This document shows, piece by piece, positions 48,923-61,000 of a DNA stretch of 64,000 nucleotides. Location: NCBI RefSeq assembly GCF_018691265.1, contig NW_024881295.1, forward strand, positions 18,399,904 through 18,463,903, written 5' to 3'. The notes below the pieces were generated by a model, which was not told the origin of the DNA, did no database searches, and was given only the letters and a program-made list of their open reading frames with translations. Made by a program: the position numbers and the translations under genes. The stretch is from Tyto alba. Lineage: Eukaryota; Chordata; Aves; Strigiformes; Tytonidae. Position 1 is the first letter of the stretch. Each line of letters opens with the position of its first letter.

Positions 48923-51900
48923 AAATGGGAGTTTTAAGAGCACATTCAGCTGCACATGTATTTCATATCATAAAATATAATTTAACAATTTTTCAGAACT
49001 ATCCAACCAGAAGGCTTACAAACTTTAATCTTCAGAACAAAATGTAAATATTCTGCAATGCTCACCCAACAATTTACAACAATAACAATATCCAAGCAAT
49101 ACAGATTATGAAGCAGTTAAGTATATACATGATGTTCTTCTCCCACTTCACCCAGTGCTTGTAAACATTTGTTGAAAATGACTGCGATCTAACCTGAATC
49201 AAAAAATATTCCAGTAGTTACGCTAGTAAGACTCAAGCTCTGACAGTGAAGGACTTAATGTGACTTACAGTAAACTTCCAAACCTGAAAATACGTTATTA
49301 ATTCATTGCAGCGTTACACAGAGTTTTAAGCACAAGGTAAGGATAGACCACTAAGTTACACATTTAGAAGAGGCTATAGAAGACAGTAAATACACATGCA
49401 CATTTAAGGACACAGTGTAAGCTGCCTTTGCCTTCATGACAAATCCAAGGTTACATTAGCAAGAGGAAAAAGGACAACCTTGCCAGCAAGGTTAGCAGTA
49501 GCACTGTCCCACAGATTAATTTTTTTTAAGCGTCCTTTGCCGTTACAGATTTTGGTGGTCTTCCACCTTTAGTTGCTTTGTATAATCTTAATTTATAATT
49601 TTCTTTCTGGATGTAGCACTTCAGATGAGAGTCTGGTGACCATCACCACACTAAGTTATAGTTAAATGTCTTACAATAACAAACTGAGGGAACTGGGCTT
49701 GTTCAGCCTGGAACAGAGAAGGCTTCAAGGGACATATGGATGACAGCTGGGCTCTTCCAGCGAGAAACGGTTTAAACTGAAACAAAACAGGGTCGAACAG
49801 GATAGGAGGAAAAGTTTTTCTACCATTAATACAGTCAAGCAGTGGAACAAGTTGCCTCAAAACGTTGTGAAGGTGTTGTCATCTTCAGTTTTCAAGACTT
49901 GGCTGGAAAAAGCCCTGACTAAGCTGGTCTCAGCTGACCCCATTTTGGGCAGGAAGTTAAGACCAGAAACCTCCCGAGGCCCCTTCCCACTTGGGGTAAC
50001 TTACAATTCTACCTTCTTGTGGCACCCTTCCTGAAACCAGAGCTGGCAGCCTGATCCTTATGCTTTACTTACTTGACACAATTAATGAGGTGTCATTGCT
50101 GCTGCCTAATCGCATCCAAGATACGCTGCCAATAACGTCAAAGGAATGATGGGCCCTGATTGATACCAGGGATTCCACAGAACAAAACAATAAACTGTTT
50201 AGCAAAAAAAAGGGAATAAACCATGGCAGACTAGGTTCTCGGGCCTCTATCCGGTCCAAGGATTTGCTGCAATTACAGCCTTCAGATGCTAGTGGCTAAT
50301 GTAGCAAACCCAACCTCTCCTGCTTGCAGGAATGGTTTGTACTGGTGCAGCTATACCTATAGGTATCATAGGAACACATTCATCACTTCATCACTGGTCT
50401 GAGCCATGGTACTGCATGCAACAAGAATTAGGGATTTAGGCACAGGAGTTTGAAAACTATGCTTTCAGTTACACTTGAACAAGATTTCTAAATGGACTTG
50501 CTCTTCCATAAACCCTACAATCACAGAAGAACAGACATGACTGTTAGACATCGTAATATCCCTTAATATTACTGGATGCAACATATATTACCTTCCATGC
50601 AATCTGACTTGGAACTTTAAACAGCTGAGTAGAAGACTGGTTTATTTCTGCAACACTTCAAATGAACGTGGCTATGACAAGTGTTAAATTGTAAAATAAA
50701 CACATTCCTTATGGTTGCCTAAACTCATGGGTTTCTAAGTGTCACCAGATCCATTAAGACCACCCCAGATAAACCCTGCTACTTCCAGATGCAGAGTATC
50801 AACACGGTGTGCCACCTGCCCTATATAATGACAAAACTGCTAGCATTTTAAAAAGTTTAATGTAGAAATCACAGAACCATCACAAGAGGTTATGCTGTTT
50901 CAAGAAAGCCAATGAACATGACTTACAATTATGATGAGGCCACGGCTCCATCATGTAATAAACTAATTCTATACTTCTAAATTATTTTTCTTTTTCTTTA
51001 ACATGACTACAATTGAACAATACATAAATGGTAGCTATTTTCAGCTTCTGGAGGCCACTGGACATGTAATAAACTGCATACAGCACAACACATTCTGCTG
51101 AACTCTATCATCCTGAAATTCATGTACTCAGACACTAAATTTGGTCCTATTTTACTCACAGCTGTGCTTCTGAGGACTAATGTTGTTCCCTAAAAGGATT
51201 TTCATGCAGAAACAGAGGCAAAAGCTAGAGCAAATAAGAATTTTTCCCTATACAAGATTCTTTTATCGGTCATTGCTACCATCCTGAAATTTTTTAAGTT
51301 ACCACACCGATTTCAAAGCAAGTTTATGTTTACGTGTTCACAGGCTGTTGTTTGGGATGTATAAAAATTCAACAAATATTTGATGGTAAGTAAAACCAGA
51401 AACCTGCAGCATCAGTAACATCAGCAGAAAGGTACCTACAGTTTTCTTCCAGACCTAGCAGAAGTACATGGTGAAAACACATTGTTTTGTTACTACTTAA
51501 AATACATTCGCATTGCTGTTAATGCCACTCCATTCACCGGTTCTATCTGCTGACTTTTGTCAGATTAAATCCCCAACTTTACAGAAACTTTTGCTTAAGT
51601 GTTAATACTATGTTTGGGCTTGGTACTTTTAGTTGCAACTACCTTCTCAAGCTACAAACTCAGAACACAGACTTACTTAAATTTGGTTAGTGTATGTATT
51701 TAAGATGCTAAAAGATGCTAAGTAGTAGCCAAATCTAATACTTCAAGGTGGCTGAGCGATGACAGTGTAATATTAATTACAGTTTAACACTCCTCTTAAT
51801 GAAGTATGATCAGCCATGCAAAGACAGGGCTTGAAGTAGAGACAGTGGGGAAACCCAGACTCACAGGCAAGGACTGGAATGGCGACAGAGACCTCTGGTG

Positions 51901-52020
51901 GGAACAAGGAGGGAAGCAATCTGGTGGTACAAAAGTCACCAGCTATTTCTCCAAGGTGCTTGTCTTCTGAAAGAACTCTCCCATCTGTAAACTTTACACT
52001 CATACGTACACAATAAATAA
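48923..52020 (-). other. AMN1: AMN1 3' UTR (inferred extent)
   Basis: AT-rich sequence follows the AMN1 stop codon on the - strand. It contains a CR1 fragment in the opposite orientation. The extent depends on which poly(A) signal is used; part of this may instead be intergenic. Confidence 0.4.
49670..50018 (+). repeat. CR1 LINE 3' fragment
   Basis: The + strand reads GAACTGGGCTTGTTCAGCCT, later AGCAGTGGAACAAGTTGCCT and GGCCCCTTCCCACTTGGGGT. These follow the order of the 3' region of avian CR1, including the LFSLEQ-type frame remnant and the terminal ACAATTCTAC-like end. It is 5'-truncated, as usual for CR1, and clearly old by its mismatches. It lies antisense in the probable 3' UTR of AMN1. 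Confidence 0.88.
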
Positions 52021-52094
52021 TCAATAAACAGTCCATGTTACTTGCTTGATTTTGTTTGATATGACTAGCTGCTCTAAAACATCTCGGGAACGAT
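52021..52094 (-). CDS. AMN1: AMN1 last coding exon
   Basis: 74 bases entered after TTTTGCAG. It completes an Asp codon and encodes [18 protein letters not shown] then TWTVY and a TGA at 52023-52021. The TWTVY ending is identical to the family carboxy terminus. Confidence 0.94.
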
Positions 52095-55000
52095 CTGCAA
52101 AAGAACCAAGGAATATCTTGTTATTCATTCAGAATATATATAGGTGGTGTTTAGAAATTAGGTAAATGGCAAAATTATTCAATTACGTATCTGCATTTAT
52201 GCTTAGCTTGCTATTACAATATCACATTTCAGATATACCTGTAGTAATTAAAAACCACTCAGTTCTTTCTTCAATCACATAACTGTAAAGCATCACCAAC
52301 CAACAGAACTTTAAAAACCCAAGATAAATCGTAACATCTCTTCAGTTTTGTTTTTTTTTTTTGTTTTTTTTTTTTTTTCCCCCCCGAGGCTGACCAGTCC
52401 TACTCCATTCCATTGTTTCTTGAATGGATGCTGTTTCATACTTTTGGAATAGAGTAGGGGTTTAATATGCTAACGTAGCTTTCTGAAGTCTTATCATCAA
52501 CTCTGGGTCTTCATCAGCATACTGATGGGAAAAAAAAAGGCAAGAAAAAAAAAATCCCTCTCTGAAGGATGCCATGTTTCAAAGCAAAACTCTCACCTTG
52601 CTTCGAAAAATCTCAGTGTATGATTATAATTTTATCTAGCAAGCTATTATTTGTTTGGGATTATTTACAAAGTACAATGTGCTTTTCCAGAGAGCGAGAT
52701 GACACTATCAGGAAGTAATTACTCTTACTCCCTTCATGATTTGACCTACCTGTTATCAGTGGGCAACCATGGAACAGAAAAATGTGTATCTTCGGACAGC
52801 AAGTAAGGACTGCTTCCACAGCAACATCAGTCAGGTTCACACAGCGCTCCATGTGGATCTCCTGTTACGAAAATAGTAGTAACAAAAGCTTGTCAGAGCA
52901 CCCATAGTTTTGGAGGCAGAGCTTTCATTTGCCCAACCATTTTCAGACATCCTCACCCAGAAGAAATTATGATCTAGTACTCCTCCATGCATTGACCCCA
53001 GATGTGGTCCTGCACAGACCAGAAAAATATCCTCAGGAAAATAAGACAGCTTTTCTATGAAGTGCCAAAACTAAAAACATAAAACTGAGCTTTCCCCAAA
53101 TACATATATCATCCAAGACAACCGAGAAAACTCTTCAATGAGATTCTATGCTGTATGAGACCCATCAGTTTTCCTATGACACACATTCTCCTAGCAATTT
53201 GTTGTCCAGGAAAACAGAAACCAAACTGAATTCTGGGGTTTCCCAAAACAGGCAGGATACATGAGTCTCTGCTGAAGTTCCTAATATCTATCTACATGTC
53301 TACATAGTTCCTAAAAGAAGTCCAAGAACTTCTTCCAAGACTAGACTAAAACCTGCTTTCTTCATTTCTGTGTAGCTGTAAAACTAGTAGCTGTTGCATG
53401 TATTAGTGAAAAAATAAACTCAGAATAAATTAACAGATTATTACCAACATTTTTTTCCCCTTTAAAGTGCTTTACATATTAATAAACATAACCTACAAGA
53501 AGAAATACAGAAAAGAGACTATCAAATCTAATGAAAACAGGATTTGGAAAAATATACTTTGAGGATCCTTGGGTAAAAATGAAAAACCCCTATTGTTTTA
53601 TTGTGAAAGAGCATCTTTCCACATGATAAACTCCAAGGACCTTTTGTAATAAATGCAACTTTGTACAGAATGATGACACAGAAAACAAGAACTGTATTCA
53701 GAGAAGCAAGATACACAAAAGCTGTTACACGTACAGCTTTTAGTTCATAAGTGAAATGTGGAATCTGAATGGCTCTGAATGAAGTAAAAAGATTTATAAA
53801 TCTGCCTGCTAGTTACAGTTGGAGAAATTGAAGAACCTACTTTTTTCACCATGTACCTGACACTGGATTACTGTCTACAAATTTGCACTTTGATGATATG
53901 AAACAGAGGTATGAGGACTGTGACACAGACAAGGGAAAGAGTTACATTGAAGAAGAGATTGTAGCAAGTAATTCCATATTCTCTGCTACATTTCTTTTTC
54001 TTACTGCTTGTAAACCAAGAGACCTAAACCATTCTGTTTATACTGATAGGACACAACATTTGTTTTTTAAAATTGTCATTCCACACAAACCATTAAATTT
54101 TGCCTTATTAAAACTGCATAGACTGCCCTCCTCACATCCAAAAAAAAAAAAAAAAACCACCACCAAAAAACCCCCACCACTTAAAAAAACAAATATAAAT
54201 GTACTTAAGTACCTGGCTTTTAAGAAACTAGAAACAAGTATTTAGTGCAGGAAAACAAACAAGCAAAATCCATACCACTATTCAGTCTGGCATGACTGAA
54301 ATTTCCCATTAGTTCCTCCAAAATCAAAGCCCAGTACCTCAGGGTTACTTTCTTGAACTCTTATAGATGAAGCAGATCTTATGTAAGCTATCTACCTTGT
54401 TCTTCCTGATCTAGTACAGCTGCCACAGGTGTCCATATGCAGCACACACAAAAGAAAGCCTGTGCACTTTCAGAGAAACAGTAACTACAGCAGTGTGACC
54501 TGGAAACACCAAAAGCCGCATTTTGTAAGCTGGAAATTTATTAAAAATAAATGGAACTGCATTGCTATGGTTTGAAGGAAATGGGCTTACATACGAGAAT
54601 ATAGCTCTCTATGAACTGTAAGCAGTAGTAACACAGAAGGGGAAAGATAATACTGACAGAGTAATTATATCAACATTGCTGGAAAATAGTTCAAGACCCG
54701 CTAGAAACCCTCTAGGAACTTTACAGAACCCCACTCTACTCAATAGCAAACCCAAAACTTACTACAATAAACTTATGAAATCTTGTCACAGTATTCGTGA
54801 TTTAAAACATATGTACTGAAGACTTCTGAGAGTAACCTAGTCTGAATGACCCAATCCAGATCACAGTGAAACACACTGCTTCACATTTGTGGGCTGGATA
54901 TGAGAGGTGTATTATGAAGACCATCTGCATGGTCTCAAGGTTGTTTATCAAATCTGTAATCATTGCTTTGCTACAGCTAAAGGTATAACCAGCCAAAATA

Positions 55001-58000
55001 CAAAGATATTTTCAAGTCACTTCTAGTATACAAAAAGATCTCTCATTGCTATGGTCCGAAAAAAATAATAATTTGTCTTGTACCACAAGACTTATCATGA
55101 CTAAAAAGACTGTCCAAAATTGATGAAATAAAAAGGCCTAACTCATACGCCTTGAACTGAAGTTGACTTCTGAGTGAACCTCCCGACCAGCATCATATCA
55201 GCATGAAATATGCCCATGGGAACAAGCCCTGAAAACTATAAATAACAGGTATCCAATCATTAGCAAAATATCTCTGGTCATTAGTGAAATATGTAGCTTG
55301 GATGAAATATCTCATTAGCAAGATAGGTATCCTAGATAAAATGATATGAGAATATATTGACCTTTCCTAGTTTAGAAACATGCTATCAAGGCCGAATACA
55401 CAAGCCAGGAATTAGGGAGGAAAGCAGGAACTCCTCGGACATGCCTGGATCCTGGCCAGATCTGGACGCGCCTGAGTGAGGTGAGCCAAGCCACCAGATG
55501 TCTCCTGTGCATTTTGTCATATAGATTTAATCTGTATAAAAGCCGGACCCTCTCACAGCGAAGACAGAGACCTCACCTACGAGCGGACGCCCTGCGTGGG
55601 ACTTCCCAATTGCCGGGAAAGGCTCTGCGACCCTTCGCTGTGACGGGGCTCCCCAGCTGATGCACGGGTCTGGATGAGGGTAAAGTAGGAGGGCAATTGG
55701 TGATGGATCTTTCTTAATCACTATAGTTAACTTTATGTAGTAATGATCAGGTACACTACCTTGTTTATCCTTTCTGCTGCTATAAACTAAAGTAAAGTAA
55801 GCCTATGTCCTTAACTTGGTGTCTGTGTCCTTTGTGTTGATCCCATCAATTGGCAGAATAGACAGAATCAGCTGGAAAAACACAAAACCAAATCTAACTG
55901 CTCACCCTTCTGTTTTTTCTAGGTTATTAATACTGTCAGCTGACCCAGACTTGGTATTTTGCTTAGGGTTTTGTTTGGTTTTTTTTTTTTTTTTTTTTTT
56001 TTTAATTAAAAACTAGAAACTACCAAAAGTATGACTTGTTTCCCATCTCAGTTTCTAGATGAACGGCTTGGATTCAGAACCAGCCTTTACGAAAACAAAA
56101 ATACACAAAGAGATAGAAAAGGTATGATATAGACAAGTAGATGATCGTTTATGGTAAGAGGTATGAGATGCCTCTTCTCCATCATTTTATCACTGTCTCA
56201 GTGCCTACAGAGTCTTTATGCAAAGACAACCTAATATTTACAGTTGCTTTCATGAGTTAGATATTTACCTATTTAGAGATGCTAACTGGTTTCTTAAATC
56301 CATGAAATTACTCACATTAAAAATTCTGCCTCAGTGATCAATGGAATCAAGAAATAACTCCAAAGAAATCAAGGGAAAAAGTTAAGCATTCATTTGCATT
56401 TATTATACATCTCTCCAAAGCAACATGAGTTAAAATAAGCATACTACATTCAACAGAGTAAAACTCATTTTGAAAAGACTGAGGTTCTCAAAAAGCTGGT
56501 CAGGGATACTGCTGCAGAGAGACAGAAAATATTAAATTCATAACCAAAATCAGAGCAAGTGTGTACACAAACAAAGACAAAGGTCAGTCAATAAAAACCA
56601 TCCCTCAGAAGTAATACTGATAATAATAATTTAAAATTGCCGGTATTTGCTTTTGTTCATTTCTTTCTTATTAGGTTAAGTAAGTTACCTTTAAATTCTT
56701 TGAACATGTTCCACTCACTAGTGCTACAACGCCATCATCTGTTACCTAGAGAAAAAAACATACTGTTTTCAACACAACGGATTAATGCTCTTTTCAAACA
56801 CAGCTATTTGGAGGAGAAAAAAAATATATTAATTTATTCACTCCCTGTAGTCACTGAATAAATTTAATATTACAGTATTTTCTTCCCCAGCTAAGCTTGT
56901 AGAGAAAATTATCCATGTATGTTTTTATCAGTCTAATAAACACTGTTGCATTTTACTACTGTGTGATCCAGCCTGGCTTTCTACCCAAGTGTTTCCAACC
57001 GTGTGTAACTGCTATTTCTGCAGCTCCCTTGCCTCATTTAATGGTGGGTATCCTACTACGGTCAAGGTTTAAAGCACTTCTGCTCTACCTAGACCAATTT
57101 TTCCTCTGTTTTCAGGACTGCTGGAGATATTCCTGAAGGAAGTTTCTTGGATTGTGAAGAAAAAAAAAAGTAATCATAGCAGTCTTTTATCTGCTCTCTT
57201 ACTTTCACTTATTTTGAAGCAAACCAGTTACATAAGACAAAAATCCCTCAAACAAGCAGTCTTACATCAGTCATCATACACTCACACTGAAATATTTATC
57301 GAAGTGATTTGCTACAGACAGCCACAAAGCAATGATTACCTGGAAGAGAGAGGAGAGAAACAAAAGACACTCCTTACCTTAGAAAGGCAAGAAAGGCCAA
57401 TTTATTTGTTTGTTTCCAGGAATCAAATTCATTAAACTTCCTCCTCGCTTCATAAGCTGAACTGGATATTAGACCCATCACACTTTTTTCAACAGAGCTT
57501 GTATTAAATGGCAGGAATATTAGTCATCAAATATACACAGTAAGGCTTAGCCAGATTTGACAGCTAGAATCCAGAGACCACAAGCTCCATTTCTGTTTAA
57601 AGATTTGATTCTTCCCATTGCACATATTGTCTTACTGCCTTCTGGCCCCCCCACTGCAAGTCTAGTGTACAGAACTGTAATAGAAAGGGTCAGATCAGTG
57701 TGAATGAAGAATGGACAGGAACGTCCCAGCATGGAGACACATAAAGGCCTGTAAGAATGGCAGGTATTGTCAGTACCTAGCTTAGCAGGTCACCAAGATG
57801 ACAGCACATTTAGCTCTGCAAGACAACCAGACCAGGTGACAAAGGGCAGTAAATGAATAAATTCTAATAACTCACATAGGTGGGACAGAATGGAGAGAGT
57901 AATCACTGTCAGTTCCTAAACGGTATAAACCAGCACATCCAAAACCAGTGTATGATCACCAACCTTAGACCAACCCGAGTAAAGTGATGAAGATTTGATA

Positions 58001-61000
58001 GCCTGTGTCCCTTACCCTCCATGGCATAAATACACACCTGGACCAGACTGCCTTCCTGGTGTATGATTATGACAGCATGAGAGCATGAAATCAGTTCTAT
58101 CTTAAAACAGAGTCCCCCCACTTCTCTGTATAAGTTCACAGTAACCACCGCTATAGTATTATAGTATTATATTATAGCGTTGCAGTATTGTTTCCTACTC
58201 TATTGAATATCTGTGTGCATTGCCTGTGATGCCACATCTGCCCATCCTCATCAAGGGACACACTCTTATATTGGGGATAAACCACCTGCAGTTAGTACCC
58301 AGCCACAAATACATCAGCTGCTTGGTACAGACCAGTTGTCACCAAACTCTGTGAGCATCTCTAGCAAAGGCTTACATAGCCCAGTACCAGCAATTAAGTA
58401 CATCAAGCACCTCAGGTTTGTCCTACATGAGAAGTGTCTGGACAGATACAACAGCTAACCTGCAACACTCCTGCTTCTGCCAACACATTTTTCAGAGAAC
58501 TAAACTGTCCCGCACTCTACACAGAAAATTATTGCAGTCTGCACAGCCCTTTCAGGCAAGATTCTTCCCATGATTATTTGCCGTACACCAAGTCAATGAA
58601 CATTAAAGAGGAAAAGTACTGTTTAATTAGTGCAAGGATTTGGACTCTTTAGCCCGTGTTTCTACCTGTTAACACTGCTGGGGTTTAGAGCACACTGGAA
58701 GTTGAGCAGTAAGTACAGGGCTTATGTATAAAACCTACCTCCTCAGAATGGCAACATACACATATTGATAACTAAACAGAAACAGGTTTCTTTATGTGGT
58801 CCTGTTCTTCAGGCCAAGCTTCCACTTGCACTGTGTGCATAAAGGGGACACAGAGGTATAGCTCCTTCTTAGTTCAATCCTTCCCTGCCCTCACCTGCCC
58901 CATTTCTTGTTACTTTGCACCACTTCTACACCTTCTATTTATTGTACTTCATCCCCTGAGTCACTGGATGAGCCTATTTTTAAAATGGCTACACCACCTT
59001 GAGGCGTTTGGCCACATCCGATTCCTTGTTCCTGCAAACGCGCTGTGCCCTTTGCCTATTCATTTATTTCCAATGTTCTCACTGTTTACTCTTCTACACA
59101 GCTTTATCAGTTCCACCTGATATTTTTACTATGCATTCTGAAGCTCAAACACAGTAATATGGTTAGGCCCTACAATCTCTACAGCCATGAGCCATCCATA
59201 GTTTCTCTGCTTCGTCTTAAACTTACTTAGTTTATATCTAGTATATGTTTCCATTTATTTTTAGTCAACTGAAATTCAGAATTCCAGTGTATTATCACCA
59301 TATGATTATCAGAAATGAATAAAGAAATGTGGAAATGTTTAGTTACTCAAGAAGCTTTCATCTCATTTAAAACATATACAGGGAAACTTAGCTATTTCCT
59401 ACAAAGGAAGAGAGAGGCAAGGGAATAAAAAGTAATGAAATAAGTTTGAAGAAATAGTTAAGTGATGATAATAAAAATTACCAAGGAAAAGATTAAAATT
59501 ACTTCTGATGCCCTACTTCTGGAAAAACTGAAATAAGAACAGCATCTAAAATAAGAACTTGCTATGTGTTTTCCAGATTTGACAGTTCATTACGAATGCT
59601 CTGTGCTTGACTTACATTCAACAATCACTCACCATCACAGTCAACTGAAAGCTACAGTTACTGCAAAAAAATCCCTTCCCTCACTGCATTATCTTACTGT
59701 AATTATTAAGTATGTTACAGTAGTGCTGTTGCAGCTGACTTCCCCCTTCTCAGGCTAAACACTAACTGTTGTTAAATCCTCTTACCTGCACTTTCTGACA
59801 TTTTAAAGATCATTCCTTCCATGTTGACTCCATAACATAACTCTGACAAGCCATTCAGAAAGTACAGTCACTCTTGAACTAGAACTAATTATGTAGCGTT
59901 TACCTCTACTAGGGGCTTATATTGTTTGACATCATATATTATTATTGTTCAGCCCAGTTTGTTCTAACTGAAAGCAGACAATAATCTGTCCAGGATTCTA
60001 CTTTCTTTAAATGAAAAATTTTTTATTACTTTACAACTTGAAGAAAATTATTGCACTAAAGATACTGAAAAAAAATCTCCAATATTAGGTAGATTCTAAT
60101 AAAAGGTTACCTTTGGTTCACGATACATGCTGTAATACCAAAACGTGTATTTTTCTGGTTACTAAAATGCAAAATATATCTTCCCTTTTCCTTGGGAGGA
60201 GCAAATTGGAAGTGAACTGTGGTCCTAAATCTTGTCAAAAGTAAAGCTAAAAAAATCGCCTTTCAATTTACAATCTTAAAAAATAAACAAAAATCAATTA
60301 GCCAATTGCCACCACGGTTACCTGAGTAGATGAAAAGTCCACACTGTGAAGAAATTTGCAGTTTTCTCCTAGTGCCTGTAGAGATGCATCCATGATGCCT
60401 GAACAGCTGCCCAAGTTCACAATTTGTAGGAACTGGCAGTTGAGCGCAAGAGCGAGAACTCCACTGTCAGTTATATCACAGCACCTTTTAAAAGATGCTT
60501 CACGCAAGTAAGGACAGGATAAGGCCAGTGCTATGACACCTGTCAAAGAAACAGAGCAATTTAAAGAATTATTCATTTTTTAACATAAGTACCATGCTGA
60601 ACCCAATATGCTGTCCCCTAGTCATTGACTGTTCAACTTGCATCTCATGCCATGGCAGCAAGACTGTACAAGGAAATACTTCTGTGGTTGGTTTCTTTTA
60701 ATTTAAGGATGAGAAAAAGAAAATGACAGTGAACAATGTTAGAGTTTATAAAAATTTCTAAATGCTGAATTCTCCTCCATACTGCAGAGGGATACCTGAG
60801 GGATAGTATATACATGAATTATCACCTCAGCGAGTTCATTAAAAAATATCAATGGTTTGAAAGCAGACTGACAATAGTGCTGGTTCCCACTGACAGTGCA
60901 GTGAGTATCAGGCCAAAAGCAAGGTAAGAGGTCATGTCTGAGGTCAATTCAAGAAATCAAAACAGTAGTTCCAAAGCAGGAGAGGAACCAGGTACATCTA

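Larger units (their letters stand above)
52862..56688 (-). other. AMN1: AMN1 intron with LTR insertion
   Basis: About 3.8 kb. It carries an A/C-rich tract (54140-54190), a candidate LTR near 55.1-55.85 kb and a 25-base T run (55979-56003). No other exon is recognisable. Confidence 0.85.

Noticed and set aside
49651..49860. 69-codon - strand frame
   Set aside because: It is the antisense of a CR1 LINE fragment.
60540..60576. ATG at 60576 as a start for an AMN1-like short protein
   Set aside because: It lies upstream of a good splice acceptor in intron sequence. The upstream AMN1 exon at 62585-62729 joins in phase at 60539.
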